From: Methylocapsa palsarum
Lineage (GTDB): Bacteria > Pseudomonadota > Alphaproteobacteria > Rhizobiales > Beijerinckiaceae
Length of the DNA stretch: 64,000 nt
NCBI RefSeq assembly: GCF_900114285.1
Contig: NZ_FOSN01000005.1
Location: 124,001-188,000 of the forward strand
Reading direction: 5' to 3'
Below the pieces are notes generated by a model. It was not told where the DNA came from, did no database searches, and was given only the letters and a program-made list of their open reading frames with translations. The translations under genes and the position numbers were made by a program. The first letter of the stretch is position 1, and each line of letters opens with the position of its first letter. This document shows positions 7,127 to 15,244 of the stretch, one piece after another.

Positions 7127-8516
7127 CACGATGTTTGCGCGGCTTGCCGATGCGCTCGGCGACGACTGGGCGGCGAAGGCGCGTCCGGAACAATTGCCGC
7201 CACCTGGCGACGACTGGACGATCTGGATCTATCTCGCGGGGCGTGGCGCTGGCAAGACACGCAGCGGCGTGGAGTGGGTTCGCGCGCAAGTCGAGTCCGG
7301 AGTTTCACGCATTGCGCTAATTGCGCCGACGGCCGCTGACAGCCGCGACGTCCTTGTCGAAGGCGAATCAGGAATTCTGGCGACATCTCCATCCTGGAAT
7401 AGGCCAATTTGGGAGCCGTCGAAGCGGCGTCTGACGTGGCCGAACGGCGCGATCGCCACGACATTTTCGTCGGAAGAGCCCGACCGGTTGCGCGGCCCGC
7501 AGCATGGTGCGGCCCTCTGCGATGAATTCGCGGCTTGGCAGAACGTCGAGGCCACGTGGGACATGATGATGTTCGGCTTGAGGCTCGGCAAGCGTCCGCG
7601 CGCGATGATCACCACGACGCCGCGACCTTTGAAAATTCTCAAGCAATTGGTGGCGCGTGCAGGCCAGGACGTTGTTCTCACGCGCGGGCGCACGGCCGAT
7701 AATGCCGCAAATCTGGCGCCGACGTTCCTAACCGCTATCGTCAATCGATATGAAGGAACTCGTCTCGGCCGGCAGGAACTCGGTGGAGAAATTCTCAGCG
7801 ACGTCCAAGGCGCTCTCTGGAACCGCGACTTGCTTGAGGCAACGCGCATTCAAAAAGGGTCGGAGCCGCCGATGCGGCGTATCGTGGTCGCGATTGACCC
7901 GGCGACTTCCGTTGGCGCGAACAGTGATTTGACGGGCATCGTCGTCGCTGGCCTCGGCGATGACGGCAGGGGCTACATTCTGCAAGACTTAAGCGGCAGA
8001 TACTCCCCGATCGAATGGGCGACAAAAGCGGTTGCAGCCTACCGGAGCCATCGCGCAGACAGGATTGTCGCGGAGAGCAATCAAGGCGGGATGATGGTCG
8101 AGACGACGCTGCGGGCGGTAGATCGGACAATCCCGATTCGTCTTGTTCATGCATCGCGAGGCAAGATCACTCGTGCGGAACCGATTTCGGCTCTGTTCGA
8201 GCAACATCGTGCGCATATTGTCGGTTGTCTTCCTGAGTTGGAAGACGAACTTTGCTCGTTTGAACCCGGCTCGGCCAACAGTCCTGATCGCCTCGATGCG
8301 GCGGTCTATGCGCTGACGGATTTGCAAATTTCCTGGCAGACCGTGGTGAGTTTTCACCCGCCAATCGTCGGCCCAAGCCGGGCCGAACTCGCCGCCGCGT
8401 TTTGTCTGACGGCCGCCGACGCCGCGCAAGAGACCTCGCCGCCGGGAGGCTGGCCGATGGGCTCACCGCAAGCTAACGCCGTCGGCGGTCAATTCGGTTG
8501 GAAGTTACCCAGATGA
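7119..8516 (+). CDS. phage terminase large subunit
   Basis: 465 residues. The packaging ATPase has Walker A GRGAGKT (41-47), Walker B AALCDEF (about 129-135) and the coupling motif ITTTPRP. The C-terminal RNase-H-fold nuclease shows its acidic residues in VVAIDPATS, RIVAESNQGG and RLDAAVYAL. Both domains look intact, so this could pump DNA into a prohead and cut it at headful. No portal gene follows, although portal is the usual next gene in tailed phages; the capsid must come from elsewhere if packaging occurs. It is translationally coupled to the upstream gene by an 8-bp overlap. Confidence 0.93.
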   Translation: MSDTMFARLADALGDDWAAKARPEQLPPPGDDWTIWIYLAGRGAGKTRSGVEWVRAQVESGVSRIALIAPTAADSRDVLVEGESGILATSPSWNRPIWEPSKRRLTWPNGAIATTFSSEEPDRLRGPQHGAALCDEFAAWQNVEATWDMMMFGLRLGKRPRAMITTTPRPLKILKQLVARAGQDVVLTRGRTADNAANLAPTFLTAIVNRYEGTRLGRQELGGEILSDVQGALWNRDLLEATRIQKGSEPPMRRIVVAIDPATSVGANSDLTGIVVAGLGDDGRGYILQDLSGRYSPIEWATKAVAAYRSHRADRIVAESNQGGMMVETTLRAVDRTIPIRLVHASRGKITRAEPISALFEQHRAHIVGCLPELEDELCSFEPGSANSPDRLDAAVYALTDLQISWQTVVSFHPPIVGPSRAELAAAFCLTAADAAQETSPPGGWPMGSPQANAVGGQFGWKLPR

Positions 8517-8529
8517 TGGAGAAGCACAC

Positions 8530-9138
8530 ATGACTACTCTGATTGACGAGGCGCGGGCCATATTGGTCGACCTGAACGAAAAGCTGGAGGCTGCACGGAA
8601 GAAGGCTGCGGGGATCGACGTTGAGATCGTGGGTGTTTCATTTGCAGCGCATTGCGATGACGCTGGCGCTCGGAAGACCCTTGACGCGCTCAATTCAAAG
8701 GCGTCGGCGGCGAGCTTGGAAATTCGCTCCATTGAGGTTGCGGTGAGTGAAGCGAAACGTCGGGTTGATCTTGCGACAACAGCTGAGGCCGCCGAGTCGG
8801 AACGCGAGAAGGCCCGGCAAGCGCTGGCGCTGTTGGATGATTTCGCCAAGAGGGGCGACCAGCTACAGCAGGCGCTCGACAAATTCATTGCGAAGTACAG
8901 CGAGTTGACGAACGATTTCCGGCGGCTGGAGTTGCTCGGCTACGCTCCGACGAGCTATGCGCTCGTAAAAACCAACATGCAGTCCGCGATGAAGGCGGCT
9001 TTGATGCCGACCGATTTGCGGATTGAACATCTGCCCCCGCACGCCCGCCGCGACTTTCGGGACGTTATTGAAGGCTGGTCGCGCCATGTCCGAATGCGGG
9101 CGTCAGCGCGGCTGAACAAATCAACAAAGGCGGCGTGA
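8530..9138 (+). CDS. coiled-coil hypothetical protein after terminase
   Basis: 202 residues with a good ribosome-binding site (GGAGAAG). About 1-130 is almost continuous heptad-like helix rich in Ala, Glu, Lys and Leu (LIDEARAILVDLNEKLEAARK, AEAAESEREKARQALALLDD), and the C-terminal 60 residues are more globular. It sits where a portal gene would be expected but shows no portal features. It could be a scaffold-like or packaging-adaptor protein; that is a guess. Confidence 0.65.
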   Translation: MTTLIDEARAILVDLNEKLEAARKKAAGIDVEIVGVSFAAHCDDAGARKTLDALNSKASAASLEIRSIEVAVSEAKRRVDLATTAEAAESEREKARQALALLDDFAKRGDQLQQALDKFIAKYSELTNDFRRLELLGYAPTSYALVKTNMQSAMKAALMPTDLRIEHLPPHARRDFRDVIEGWSRHVRMRASARLNKSTKAA

Positions 9139-9139
9139 C

Positions 9140-9805
9140 ATGACATATCAAAAGCACGAAATCTATACTGCGCTTTCGAAGCGCGCTGAGCGTTTACGCG
9201 GACCAAACGAGTCCATGGAGCAAGCATTTACGCGAACAATTACGGATGATGAGATAGGACAGCGGATGTATTCCGCGTTGAAAGTCGCTCCCGGTCGCGA
9301 AATGCCACCTCCTGCGACGCCAGAGCAGGACTTCGTGCCGCGGAGGGGTCCCGCTGGGCTGGAGATCGAAGGGCTTGCCCGCGACGCCATGCTCGCGGCG
9401 AACGGGACGCTCACATTTGAACAGGCCTATGCTCTAGCATTCTCGGACCCGAAAAACCGCGAGCTACGCGAACGCGTGAAGCTTGAGGAGCGAAATGTTG
9501 CCGCGGGCAAGCCCTTGGCGGCGATCCAGGGCGAAGCCTTCATCGAGAATCCCATCCGCGACGCCATTCGCGCCACGCGCCCGACGATCAAAGTTGAGGA
9601 CGCGCCGTCCGATCCGGAACCCGAATTCATAGGGCCGGCTCATGCTCGACTCCATAGTCTGGCTGTCGACCACATGCGGGCGCATCCGGGGCAAACGTAT
9701 GCGGGCAGCTACACCTATCTATACTCGCACAAAGACAACGCCGACCTGCGCGCCAAGGTCAGAGCGGAACATATGCGAGCGACAATGGCAGGTGTGACCG
9801 GATGA
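9140..9805 (+). CDS. hypothetical protein with three copies of a ~45-residue repeat
   Basis: 221 residues, starting 1 bp after the previous stop. Repeats are visible at about 24-52 (SMEQAFTRTITDDEIGQR), 74-122 (LTFEQAYALAFSDPKNRELR) and 169-218 (QTYAGSYTYLYSHKDNADLR). They share an aromatic/Tyr helix, an S-x-(P/N) turn and an E/D-L-R-x-x-V end. The segments between are Pro-rich and probably flexible. Similar motifs occur, as I recall, in uncharacterised alphaproteobacterial phage proteins near head genes. Function unknown. Confidence 0.65.
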   Translation: MTYQKHEIYTALSKRAERLRGPNESMEQAFTRTITDDEIGQRMYSALKVAPGREMPPPATPEQDFVPRRGPAGLEIEGLARDAMLAANGTLTFEQAYALAFSDPKNRELRERVKLEERNVAAGKPLAAIQGEAFIENPIRDAIRATRPTIKVEDAPSDPEPEFIGPAHARLHSLAVDHMRAHPGQTYAGSYTYLYSHKDNADLRAKVRAEHMRATMAGVTG

Positions 9806-10074
9806 AAAAAGTTTTGCCAATCGACGGCGGCGTTTGGTTATTTAGCGGTTTCCTCCGCCCCGTTGGTAGGCAGAAGGCTGGCGTCCTGGGGGCGTCAGAC
9901 AGTCATGGCGGCGGCTTTAACGTCGAGAGCACCGCGCTATATTTGGCGCGGGCATTCCGCCATCTATGCGCTCGGCCGATGGGTTCTCTCTCCGTCCCCT
10001 GGGCGGTCGGGCGTAGGCTGCTGGAGGCGTCCCCAATGGGGTGCGCCTCCAGTTCCATTTTGATGCAGGGTTGA
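9802..10074 (+). CDS. doubtful small ORF overlapping a hairpin region
   Basis: A 90-codon frame starts with an ATGA overlap on the previous stop. Its composition is odd (Gly/Ser/Arg-rich, no recognisable fold) and its end runs through a strong hairpin at 10021-10052. It may be a short leader or simply non-coding sequence between two transcription units. Confidence 0.25.
   Translation: MKKVLPIDGGVWLFSGFLRPVGRQKAGVLGASDSHGGGFNVESTALYLARAFRHLCARPMGSLSVPWAVGRRLLEASPMGCASSSILMQG
10021..10052 (+). terminator. strong stem-loop, possible terminator or processing site
   Basis: CTGGAGGCG (10021-10029) pairs with CGCCTCCAG (10044-10052). Inside, CCCC and GGGG pair around a tiny loop, giving about 13 bp of stem. 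The following bases are TTCCATTTT, a weak U-tract. It separates the terminase block from the tape-measure block. Confidence 0.5.
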
Positions 10075-10078
10075 AGTG

Positions 10079-10417
10079 ATGGACCAGGTAATCAGTGTTG
10101 ACCGAGCTTGGTTCAAGCGCAACCCAAATCGGAACTATCGCATCAGGGCGCCGGGGGAGGGCGAAGTGGAGACGATCATGCGATCGTCGCACGGTGACCT
10201 TGGTTATGAACTTGCCGCGATTTCGGGCGGTCTTGCGCTGCCTCCATCGACGGGTCACTCTTGGCGCATATTGGTTGTGAGCGTTTCAAAAGACGAAACG
10301 TTGCGAATGCTTGTTGTTCGCCCTGACGGCGCGCCTGACGAACCGCCCGAACTCAACTTTGGATTCGCCGCGGCAATTGTTTTCAACCGGATCTGCATTG
10401 ATCGTCTACGGGGCTAG
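10079..10417 (+). CDS. hypothetical protein upstream of tape measure
   Basis: 112 residues; the ATG at 10079 is preferred over the overlapping GTG at 10076. It opens with DRAWFKRNPNRNYRIRAPGEGE, a pattern I associate with short uncharacterised proteins of rhizobial phages, and has a beta-rich middle (WRILVVSVSKDETLRMLVV). No domain is recognised. It lies 6 bp before the tape-measure gene, so is probably cotranscribed. Confidence 0.55.
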   Translation: MDQVISVDRAWFKRNPNRNYRIRAPGEGEVETIMRSSHGDLGYELAAISGGLALPPSTGHSWRILVVSVSKDETLRMLVVRPDGAPDEPPELNFGFAAAIVFNRICIDRLRG

Positions 10418-10423
10418 AATTAC

Positions 10424-12550
10424 ATGCAAGTGTACGAGATATATACTCGATTATCGCTTGAGAACAGAGCCTCGGCGGGGCTCGCAGCGCTCGCAAAAGA
10501 TGTTCTACATCTCGAAGGGTCCTTTGCACGCCTCGAAAAGACGATGTCCAGTTTCAGTCGCACGTCGGCTCTCATTTTTGGCGGGTTGGGCATTGCGGGC
10601 GGGGTCGGGATTGGCGCCGTGCTTAAGGGCGTCGCGGATTACGGCGACAAGCTGCTTGACCAGCAAGACAAGCTCCAGCGCAATGGCATGGCCGCGAACG
10701 AGGTCTTGAAACTCCAGGCTGATTATTACAATCAGATCGCGAAAGCCATCCCGACTTCGACGGCTGCCGAATACCTCAAGACAGCGAACGAACTGCGCGC
10801 TGTCACCGGCACAACGTCGGGCGCGGCGGCGCTGGCCCCGCGCGCGTTGATGGTTGACGCGCTCTTGTCGAATTCGATGGGCAAGCAATCAAGCGGAGAA
10901 TATTACAAGCTCCTGCGCTCGGCGGAAATGAAGGGCATTTCGACCAATCCAGAGCGGCTTAAGGATTTCACGGACAAGGCGTTTTCGTACATTACGGCGT
11001 TTGGCGGAAAGCTGACCGCGAACGATTTCCAGCTTTTGGCCCGGCGCGGCGGCACGGCGTTCATGAACGCCGATATCGACAAGGCCCTCGGGCCTCTTTC
11101 CGTTCTGGCTGCTGATTTGGGCGGCTCCGGCGCCGGCACGACCGCCATGACCTTGCAGCAATTGCAAATGGGCGCGTCCACGCTGTCCAAGCAGCAAGCG
11201 GCCGTCATGGCCGATGCAGGCTTGCTTGATTTGAGCAAGACGACGAAAACTGGCTTTGGCGGCGGAAGGCTCCAGCTCGCGCCGGGCGCCATGAAGGGTT
11301 CGCTTGAGCATGCGGGCGATCTGCCGGGCTGGATCAAGGATGTCATCTATCCGGCCTTGATGAAAATGGCCGGCGGTGACGAGGCGACGTTCCAGAACCT
11401 GATTTCCAAGTTCTCGCCGAACCGCAACTCGTCGAAACTCATCGAGATGTTCGGCAATCAGGGATTCCTAGATCAGCAAATGAAAGATATGGGCCTCGCT
11501 GGGCAGGTCAAGCCGATCGAGGAAGCGTACAAGGATTTCACCTCGAAAAACCCGAAGGGCGTCAAGGAAGCGTTCGGCAACCAGTTCGAAAGCATGATGC
11601 AGTCGATCGGCGCGCCGCTGATGCAAGCCGCCCTCCCCATCATGAAATCCGTGACGGAATTCTTCGAAAAGACCGGCGCGTGGGCCAACGCGCATCCTGA
11701 CACGGTTCAAAATTTGGGCATTGGGTTTGGCGTATTGGGCGGGGCGATTGCCGGGCTCGGCGCTATCATGGTGACGGCGGCGGTCGCCTCGATGATCGGG
11801 CCGCTGGGTATCCCGGCGCTCGCGATTGCTATCGGCACGCTTGGCGCTTTCGCATGGAAAGAGCTTGTCGGCAGCATCAAGGCGTTTGGCGAATCGCTAG
11901 CATGGCTTTGGGGGAAGATCACATCGCTTGGCAGCACGATTGGCGGCTTACTGCATCTAAATAGCTATGATGGCGGCGGGGGCGGGTCCGGGATTGACGC
12001 CAATCTGATTCATAAGGCCTCTCTCGGCAGCGCCGATCTTTCCGGCGGCGCCGGCGTCAGCAACATGAACCCGGAATTTCGCCATCGCCTCGCCGCGATG
12101 ATGGCGGCGGGCAACGCGTCTGGCCATTCTCTTTCGATCAAGTCGGGCTGGCGCTCACAAGCGCATCAAAATGCTCTTTTTGCAAACTCAAATGGTTCCG
12201 GCCATTGGGTTGCCCGCCATTCAAACCATACGCGCGGCATCGCGGCGGACCTTGGCGGCGATCTCGGCTGGGCGCATCAAAACGCGGGTCGGTTTGGCCT
12301 TAAGTTTCCGATGCCTTGGGAAAAATGGCATGTCGAGCCGCAGGAATCCCGCGGCGGACGTCACGTCGCGCCATATCGCAGGGCGAACCAATCCCCCACG
12401 ATTGAAAACGTAATGTATCTCGACGGCGAAGAGATACATCGTTCGACAACCCGCAGAATGGTCGCGAAGGCGACGCATCCGACGCAGGCGCCTTATCACG
12501 ACGGCGCGAGTGCGTGGACGCCTCCCGACGCTGGGCTGGTTGCGGTTTAA
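10424..12550 (+). CDS. tape-measure-like tail protein with M15 peptidase domain
   Basis: 708 residues. The N-terminal half is helical and Ala/Gln-rich like phage tape-measure proteins, with a hydrophobic segment at about 48-70 and a long one near 430-480. The C-terminal domain carries the zinc-peptidase M15 motifs: RHSNHTRGIAADL (SxHxxGxAxD) and EKWHVEP (WHxE). M15 domains cleave peptidoglycan cross-links and in virions help DNA entry. A tape measure fixes tail length and needs tail-tube, chaperone and baseplate partners, none of which are encoded here. At about 700 residues it would specify a short-to-medium tail. Both M15 zinc-site motifs are intact. Confidence 0.82.
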   Translation: MQVYEIYTRLSLENRASAGLAALAKDVLHLEGSFARLEKTMSSFSRTSALIFGGLGIAGGVGIGAVLKGVADYGDKLLDQQDKLQRNGMAANEVLKLQADYYNQIAKAIPTSTAAEYLKTANELRAVTGTTSGAAALAPRALMVDALLSNSMGKQSSGEYYKLLRSAEMKGISTNPERLKDFTDKAFSYITAFGGKLTANDFQLLARRGGTAFMNADIDKALGPLSVLAADLGGSGAGTTAMTLQQLQMGASTLSKQQAAVMADAGLLDLSKTTKTGFGGGRLQLAPGAMKGSLEHAGDLPGWIKDVIYPALMKMAGGDEATFQNLISKFSPNRNSSKLIEMFGNQGFLDQQMKDMGLAGQVKPIEEAYKDFTSKNPKGVKEAFGNQFESMMQSIGAPLMQAALPIMKSVTEFFEKTGAWANAHPDTVQNLGIGFGVLGGAIAGLGAIMVTAAVASMIGPLGIPALAIAIGTLGAFAWKELVGSIKAFGESLAWLWGKITSLGSTIGGLLHLNSYDGGGGGSGIDANLIHKASLGSADLSGGAGVSNMNPEFRHRLAAMMAAGNASGHSLSIKSGWRSQAHQNALFANSNGSGHWVARHSNHTRGIAADLGGDLGWAHQNAGRFGLKFPMPWEKWHVEPQESRGGRHVAPYRRANQSPTIENVMYLDGEEIHRSTTRRMVAKATHPTQAPYHDGASAWTPPDAGLVAV

Positions 12551-12563
12551 AGGACTTAGATGA

Positions 12564-12803
12564 ATGGCCGCTGAGAATTATACAAAACCGAAGGCGCCAG
12601 CCCCATCAGGGCGCGCGTCGGCATTGCCTGATTTCAAAGATCCGGGCCAGATGTGGGATTATGACAAATACGGCGTTCGGAAGATGATGTTGCAGCCGCC
12701 GCCCGAGCCTGACGATTTGCGGGAAGTTCCCGGCTTCCATCGGACGGGAATTCATCATCAAAACGCATCTTTGAAGATCATTAACCGCTGCAAAATTACA
12801 TGA
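12564..12803 (+). CDS. small hypothetical protein after tape measure
   Basis: 79 residues with an AAGGA ribosome-binding site at 12549-12553. It is Pro-rich and hydrophilic (PAPSGRASALPDFKDPGQMWDY), and its stop overlaps the next ATG (ATGA at 12800). Position fits a small tail accessory protein; no family is recognised. Confidence 0.55.
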   Translation: MAAENYTKPKAPAPSGRASALPDFKDPGQMWDYDKYGVRKMMLQPPPEPDDLREVPGFHRTGIHHQNASLKIINRCKIT

Positions 12804-12943
12804 TCGACGTTCTCATTCTAGGCCCTATTCAATTTGATTCGTATTCCACACCTGAGCGCATGGGCTTTGGCGGCCGGCACGCCATGGCGGTTGTTAACTC
12901 GATTCACGATCACACCTTGATTCTCGTTAGTCTTTCCATTTGA
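12800..12943 (+). pseudogene. truncated N-terminus of a tail-type protein
   Basis: 47 codons. The first ~31 residues (MIDVLILGPIQF, then STPERMGFGGRHAMAV) resemble the start of GpU-like tail proteins that follow tape-measure genes in alphaproteobacterial phages, as I recall that family. The homologous-looking part ends near 12895 and random codons lead to a stop at 12941. It then runs tail-to-tail into the minus-strand gene at 12927. This looks like the break point where downstream tail genes were lost. Confidence 0.5.
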
Positions 12944-13445
12944 TCACGACGTTTTTCAACCAAGCTTCAGGTTGTGGCGTTTCTGGGTGATCGGATCTCG
13001 GGGCTAAAGGGTCGTAGGCGTCGCCGTAGACATCGACGAAACAAGCGTCGTCGGCGTCTATTCCATTACAATTGTTTAGCGCACGTCTAAGACTTTCCCT
13101 ATTCATCGATTTGCTATCGAGCGTAATGTTGCCAAGATGTCTCTTGTCAGTGGAGTAGGCGGCGCAAAAAAACATCCAGTCATTGGCTTGAATTAGGTAG
13201 CAACCAGTAACCGCCACCGCCTGTCCAAGATGTTCGACGCCATCGACGATAAAATCGACGGCATCGAATGCGGGCAAGCTAGATTTGCGTCTACTCGGTT
13301 GGTCTCCTTGATACTCTTTGAAGTGTTTTTCGGCTTTCGCTGCGGCCGGTAAGGCAAACGCAATGCACGCCAAAACCGATGGTAAGAAGTGGCGGCTCAT
13401 CGCAATCTGCGTTGCAAACAATAGGGTCGCGAGGGGCCGTCTCAT
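12927..13445 (-). CDS. exported hypothetical protein
   Basis: About 172 residues from the ATG at 13445, which overlaps the upstream stop (TGATG). An internal ATG at 13400 gives a cleaner signal peptide (MSRHFLPSVLACIAFALPAA, cleavage after AKA). The mature part has paired cysteines (GCYLIQANDWMFFC; NNCNGIDADDAC) and a beta-rich pattern that could be a small OB-like fold. No family is recognised. It belongs to the leftward accessory group of the element, possibly acting at the cell surface. Confidence 0.6.
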   Translation of the reverse strand: MRRPLATLLFATQIAMSRHFLPSVLACIAFALPAAAKAEKHFKEYQGDQPSRRKSSLPAFDAVDFIVDGVEHLGQAVAVTGCYLIQANDWMFFCAAYSTDKRHLGNITLDSKSMNRESLRRALNNCNGIDADDACFVDVYGDAYDPLAPRSDHPETPQPEAWLKNVVIKWKD

Positions 13446-13552
13446 CAATCAGCCGCGACGTCTAGAGCTAATGCGTAATCATAGGCTTCGCGCATTGCAT
13501 CGTTCATGTTGGCATAATGTAGCCGCGCAAGGGCGTTGCGGAACCTGCTCAT
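13445..13552 (-). CDS. 35-residue small protein coupled to exported protein
   Basis: ATG at 13552 with a GGAAGG ribosome-binding site 8 bases upstream; stop at 13445-13447 overlapping the next gene's ATG. The peptide is helical and charged (MSRFRNALARLHYANM, then REAYDYALALDVAAD). The coupling and good ribosome-binding site support it as a real small gene; function unknown. Confidence 0.5.
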   Translation of the reverse strand: MSRFRNALARLHYANMNDAMREAYDYALALDVAAD

Positions 13553-13568
13553 TTTAGCCTTCCCTTTC

Positions 13569-14000
13569 TCACTTTGGCTTTGCGCTTTTCATAGCGCGCC
13601 GGTTCTTGAGCTTCGTTCGCTGGTTCTTGGCCAACGCCTTCCGTAACTGATTCATGCCTGTTTCGGGGCTGGGTTCCCCTTCGACGTTGAGGGTCGCGAT
13701 CGTCTGGTCCAACGCCTCAATCTTTTCGGTAATTTCCGCGACCGCCAATGGCCTCTTCTTTAATCGAACGCCTGGACCCTCGCCGTTCTCGTCGATGAAA
13801 ATCACGCCGGCGGAGACAAGGGCGGCTATAACGGCGAAGATATTGTTCGCGTACCCATTCGGAGCGCCTTCGGCCGCCTCCATGCGCCGCAACGTCTGGA
13901 CCGAAATCTTTGACCGCTGCGCCAAAGTCGCTTGATCCATGCCTGTAAGCGCTCTCGCCGCCGCAATTTGTCGGCCGGTAACTTGAGCACTATCACTCAT
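13569..14000 (-). CDS. XRE-family HTH regulator of the element
   Basis: 143 residues from the ATG at 14000, chosen for its GAGGAAG ribosome-binding site (an upstream start at 14033 would overlap the promoter). The HTH_3 domain occupies about 8-60 (GRQIAAARALTGMDQATLAQ, then ISVQTLRRMEAAEG). The C-terminal half is Lys/Arg-rich helix. It is divergent from the gene at 14080, with overlapping promoters between them, a cI-like arrangement suggesting it represses one or both sides. Confidence 0.85.
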   Translation of the reverse strand: MSDSAQVTGRQIAAARALTGMDQATLAQRSKISVQTLRRMEAAEGAPNGYANNIFAVIAALVSAGVIFIDENGEGPGVRLKKRPLAVAEITEKIEALDQTIATLNVEGEPSPETGMNQLRKALAKNQRTKLKNRRAMKSAKPK

Positions 14001-14015
14001 TATGGATGCTTCCTC

Positions 14016-14043
14016 TTGACTTATGGCAAACATGAGATATTTA
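14016..14043 (+). promoter_or_regulatory. candidate rightward promoter
   Basis: TTGACT (14016-14021), a 16-bp spacer and TATTTA (14038-14043), reading toward the gene at 14080. The -10 overlaps the -10 of the leftward promoter. Confidence 0.5.
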
Positions 14044-14068
14044 TATCACCTTGGCGTATTTAATTCAA
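14040..14068 (-). promoter_or_regulatory. candidate leftward promoter of XRE gene
   Basis: On the minus strand TTGAAT (14068-14063), a 17-bp spacer and TATAAA (14045-14040) read toward the XRE gene. The AT-rich core shared with the opposing promoter would let one bound repressor block both. Confidence 0.5.
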
Positions 14069-14079
14069 GGATGGCCATA

Positions 14080-14340
14080 ATGTCCAAACCGAAAAGCACA
14101 GACATTTCCATAGCCTCGGCGTCTCGCGAACTTCATGGCGTCCGCCACGCGGCCTCAATGGCGGGGCGGGCGATGCAGCGCCTCGAAGCCGAAGCCGAGC
14201 GCATCGCTGGCGAGGTCGGAACGTCAGGCCGGACCCTTCGCCTTGTCTCGGCTGGTGAGCAATTCTCCGCGCTGATCAAGCACGGCAAGACCGTGATCCA
14301 GATCGATGGCGACTCCTTCGCCGTCACGACGGGCGACTAA
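14080..14340 (+). CDS. small hypothetical protein divergent from XRE regulator
   Basis: 86 residues from the ATG at 14080; the in-frame ATG at 14023 lies inside the promoter and is rejected. Helical N-terminal half (ASRELHGVRHAASMAGRAMQ) and a short beta end. No family is recognised. As the first gene under the switch it may be an early or accessory gene of the element. Confidence 0.55.
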   Translation: MSKPKSTDISIASASRELHGVRHAASMAGRAMQRLEAEAERIAGEVGTSGRTLRLVSAGEQFSALIKHGKTVIQIDGDSFAVTTGD

Positions 14341-14400
14341 ACAAACGCTCGACTGGACCGTCGAGCAAACATTTCGATTCAAATCTTGGAGAACTACAAT

Positions 14401-14815
14401 GCCGAACAACACCGTTCCGGCAGTCGCTCGCGACTTGCCTTCCACCCGCCGCGCATTCCTCCGCTCAGCCGCTGCGGCCAAGTTGGACCTAACCACGGAT
14501 GTCAACCCTGAACTGATTGCGGCGCTGGCTGAGGTTGAGAAAACCTACGTCGCGTTCTCGAAGACGCTTCGTCGGCTCGCCATTGCCGAAAGGGCGGTGC
14601 GGGTGGACGAAGACAATCAGGCTGCCCGAAAAGCGCTTTCAAGGGCTCAGGAAGCCGAAACAGCGGATGGCGATAAGTCATATAAATCCATCGAACGGTT
14701 CGCAGGCATCCGGGCGACGACGCTTCCCGAATTCCGCCTGAAGGCGACATTGGCCGATCTTGGCGAATTCAAAACCGTGGCGCAGTCGATCATCCGCGAC
14801 CTTCTCGCGTCCTGA
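14401..14815 (+). CDS. helical accessory protein of rhizobial prophage type
   Basis: 137 residues with GGAGAA 9 bases upstream of the ATG at 14401. The N-terminus (STRRAFLRSAAAAKLDL) looks Tat-like but lacks the second Arg-Arg context for certainty. The rest is charged helix (AALAEVEKTYVAFSKTLRRL). Similar short proteins with an R-R-x-F/L start are frequent in alphaproteobacterial prophages, from memory. Function unknown. Confidence 0.6.
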
Positions 14816-14859
14816 ATCCTCGAATCTGGGAACTCTGTTGGAGGGACGCCATTATAAAT

Positions 14860-15048
14860 TTGAAGGCCCGGATTTTCTACGTCCTTTGGGAGCGGCTGCG
14901 TGAGCTTGAGGCTGCAGAGGCAGCGGGTTACCAGGTTGAGACGAGTCTCGAGAAGACACGTTCAATTCTTCGAGAATTACCTGACGTTTCGATCGCCAAG
15001 ATCCCTGCGGCGAAGAAACATGATGATCGCCGGTTGAGGCTGAATTAG
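14860..15048 (+). CDS. small helical hypothetical protein, non-ATG start
   Basis: 62 residues from a TTG at 14860. There is no in-frame ATG or GTG near the start. An ATT nine bases upstream (14851) has better spacing to the GGAGGG at 14840-14845, so an AUU start is possible. The sequence is helical (LWERLRELEAAEAAGYQVETS). Function unknown; reality supported only by the ribosome-binding site and codon pattern. Confidence 0.4.
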   Translation: MKARIFYVLWERLRELEAAEAAGYQVETSLEKTRSILRELPDVSIAKIPAAKKHDDRRLRLN

Positions 15049-15061
15049 TCGCGCCGGCGGC

Positions 15062-15243
15062 CGATGGCGCGCGCTACGTCAGAAGATCGGCCTCGACTGG
15101 TCAAGCCAGAGCGTCGAGATTAACCTCCCCAAAATTGGGATCGTCGATTCCTTCGACTTGCCGCCCCTTGCGAACGGCGGTCCGAAGGATCGATCTCCGT
15201 GGTCGAAGCCTGATCTTACGGGGCACCGCCCAAGCGTGGTGCG
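15062..15243 (+). other. possible gene fragment
   Basis: One frame reads without stops and has a protein-like pattern (IGLDWSSQSVEINLPKIGIV, then DSFDLPPLANGGPKDRSPW) but no convincing start and no matching downstream end. It may be a relic of a phage gene. No other gene is seen in this gap. Confidence 0.2.
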
Positions 15244-15244
15244 C

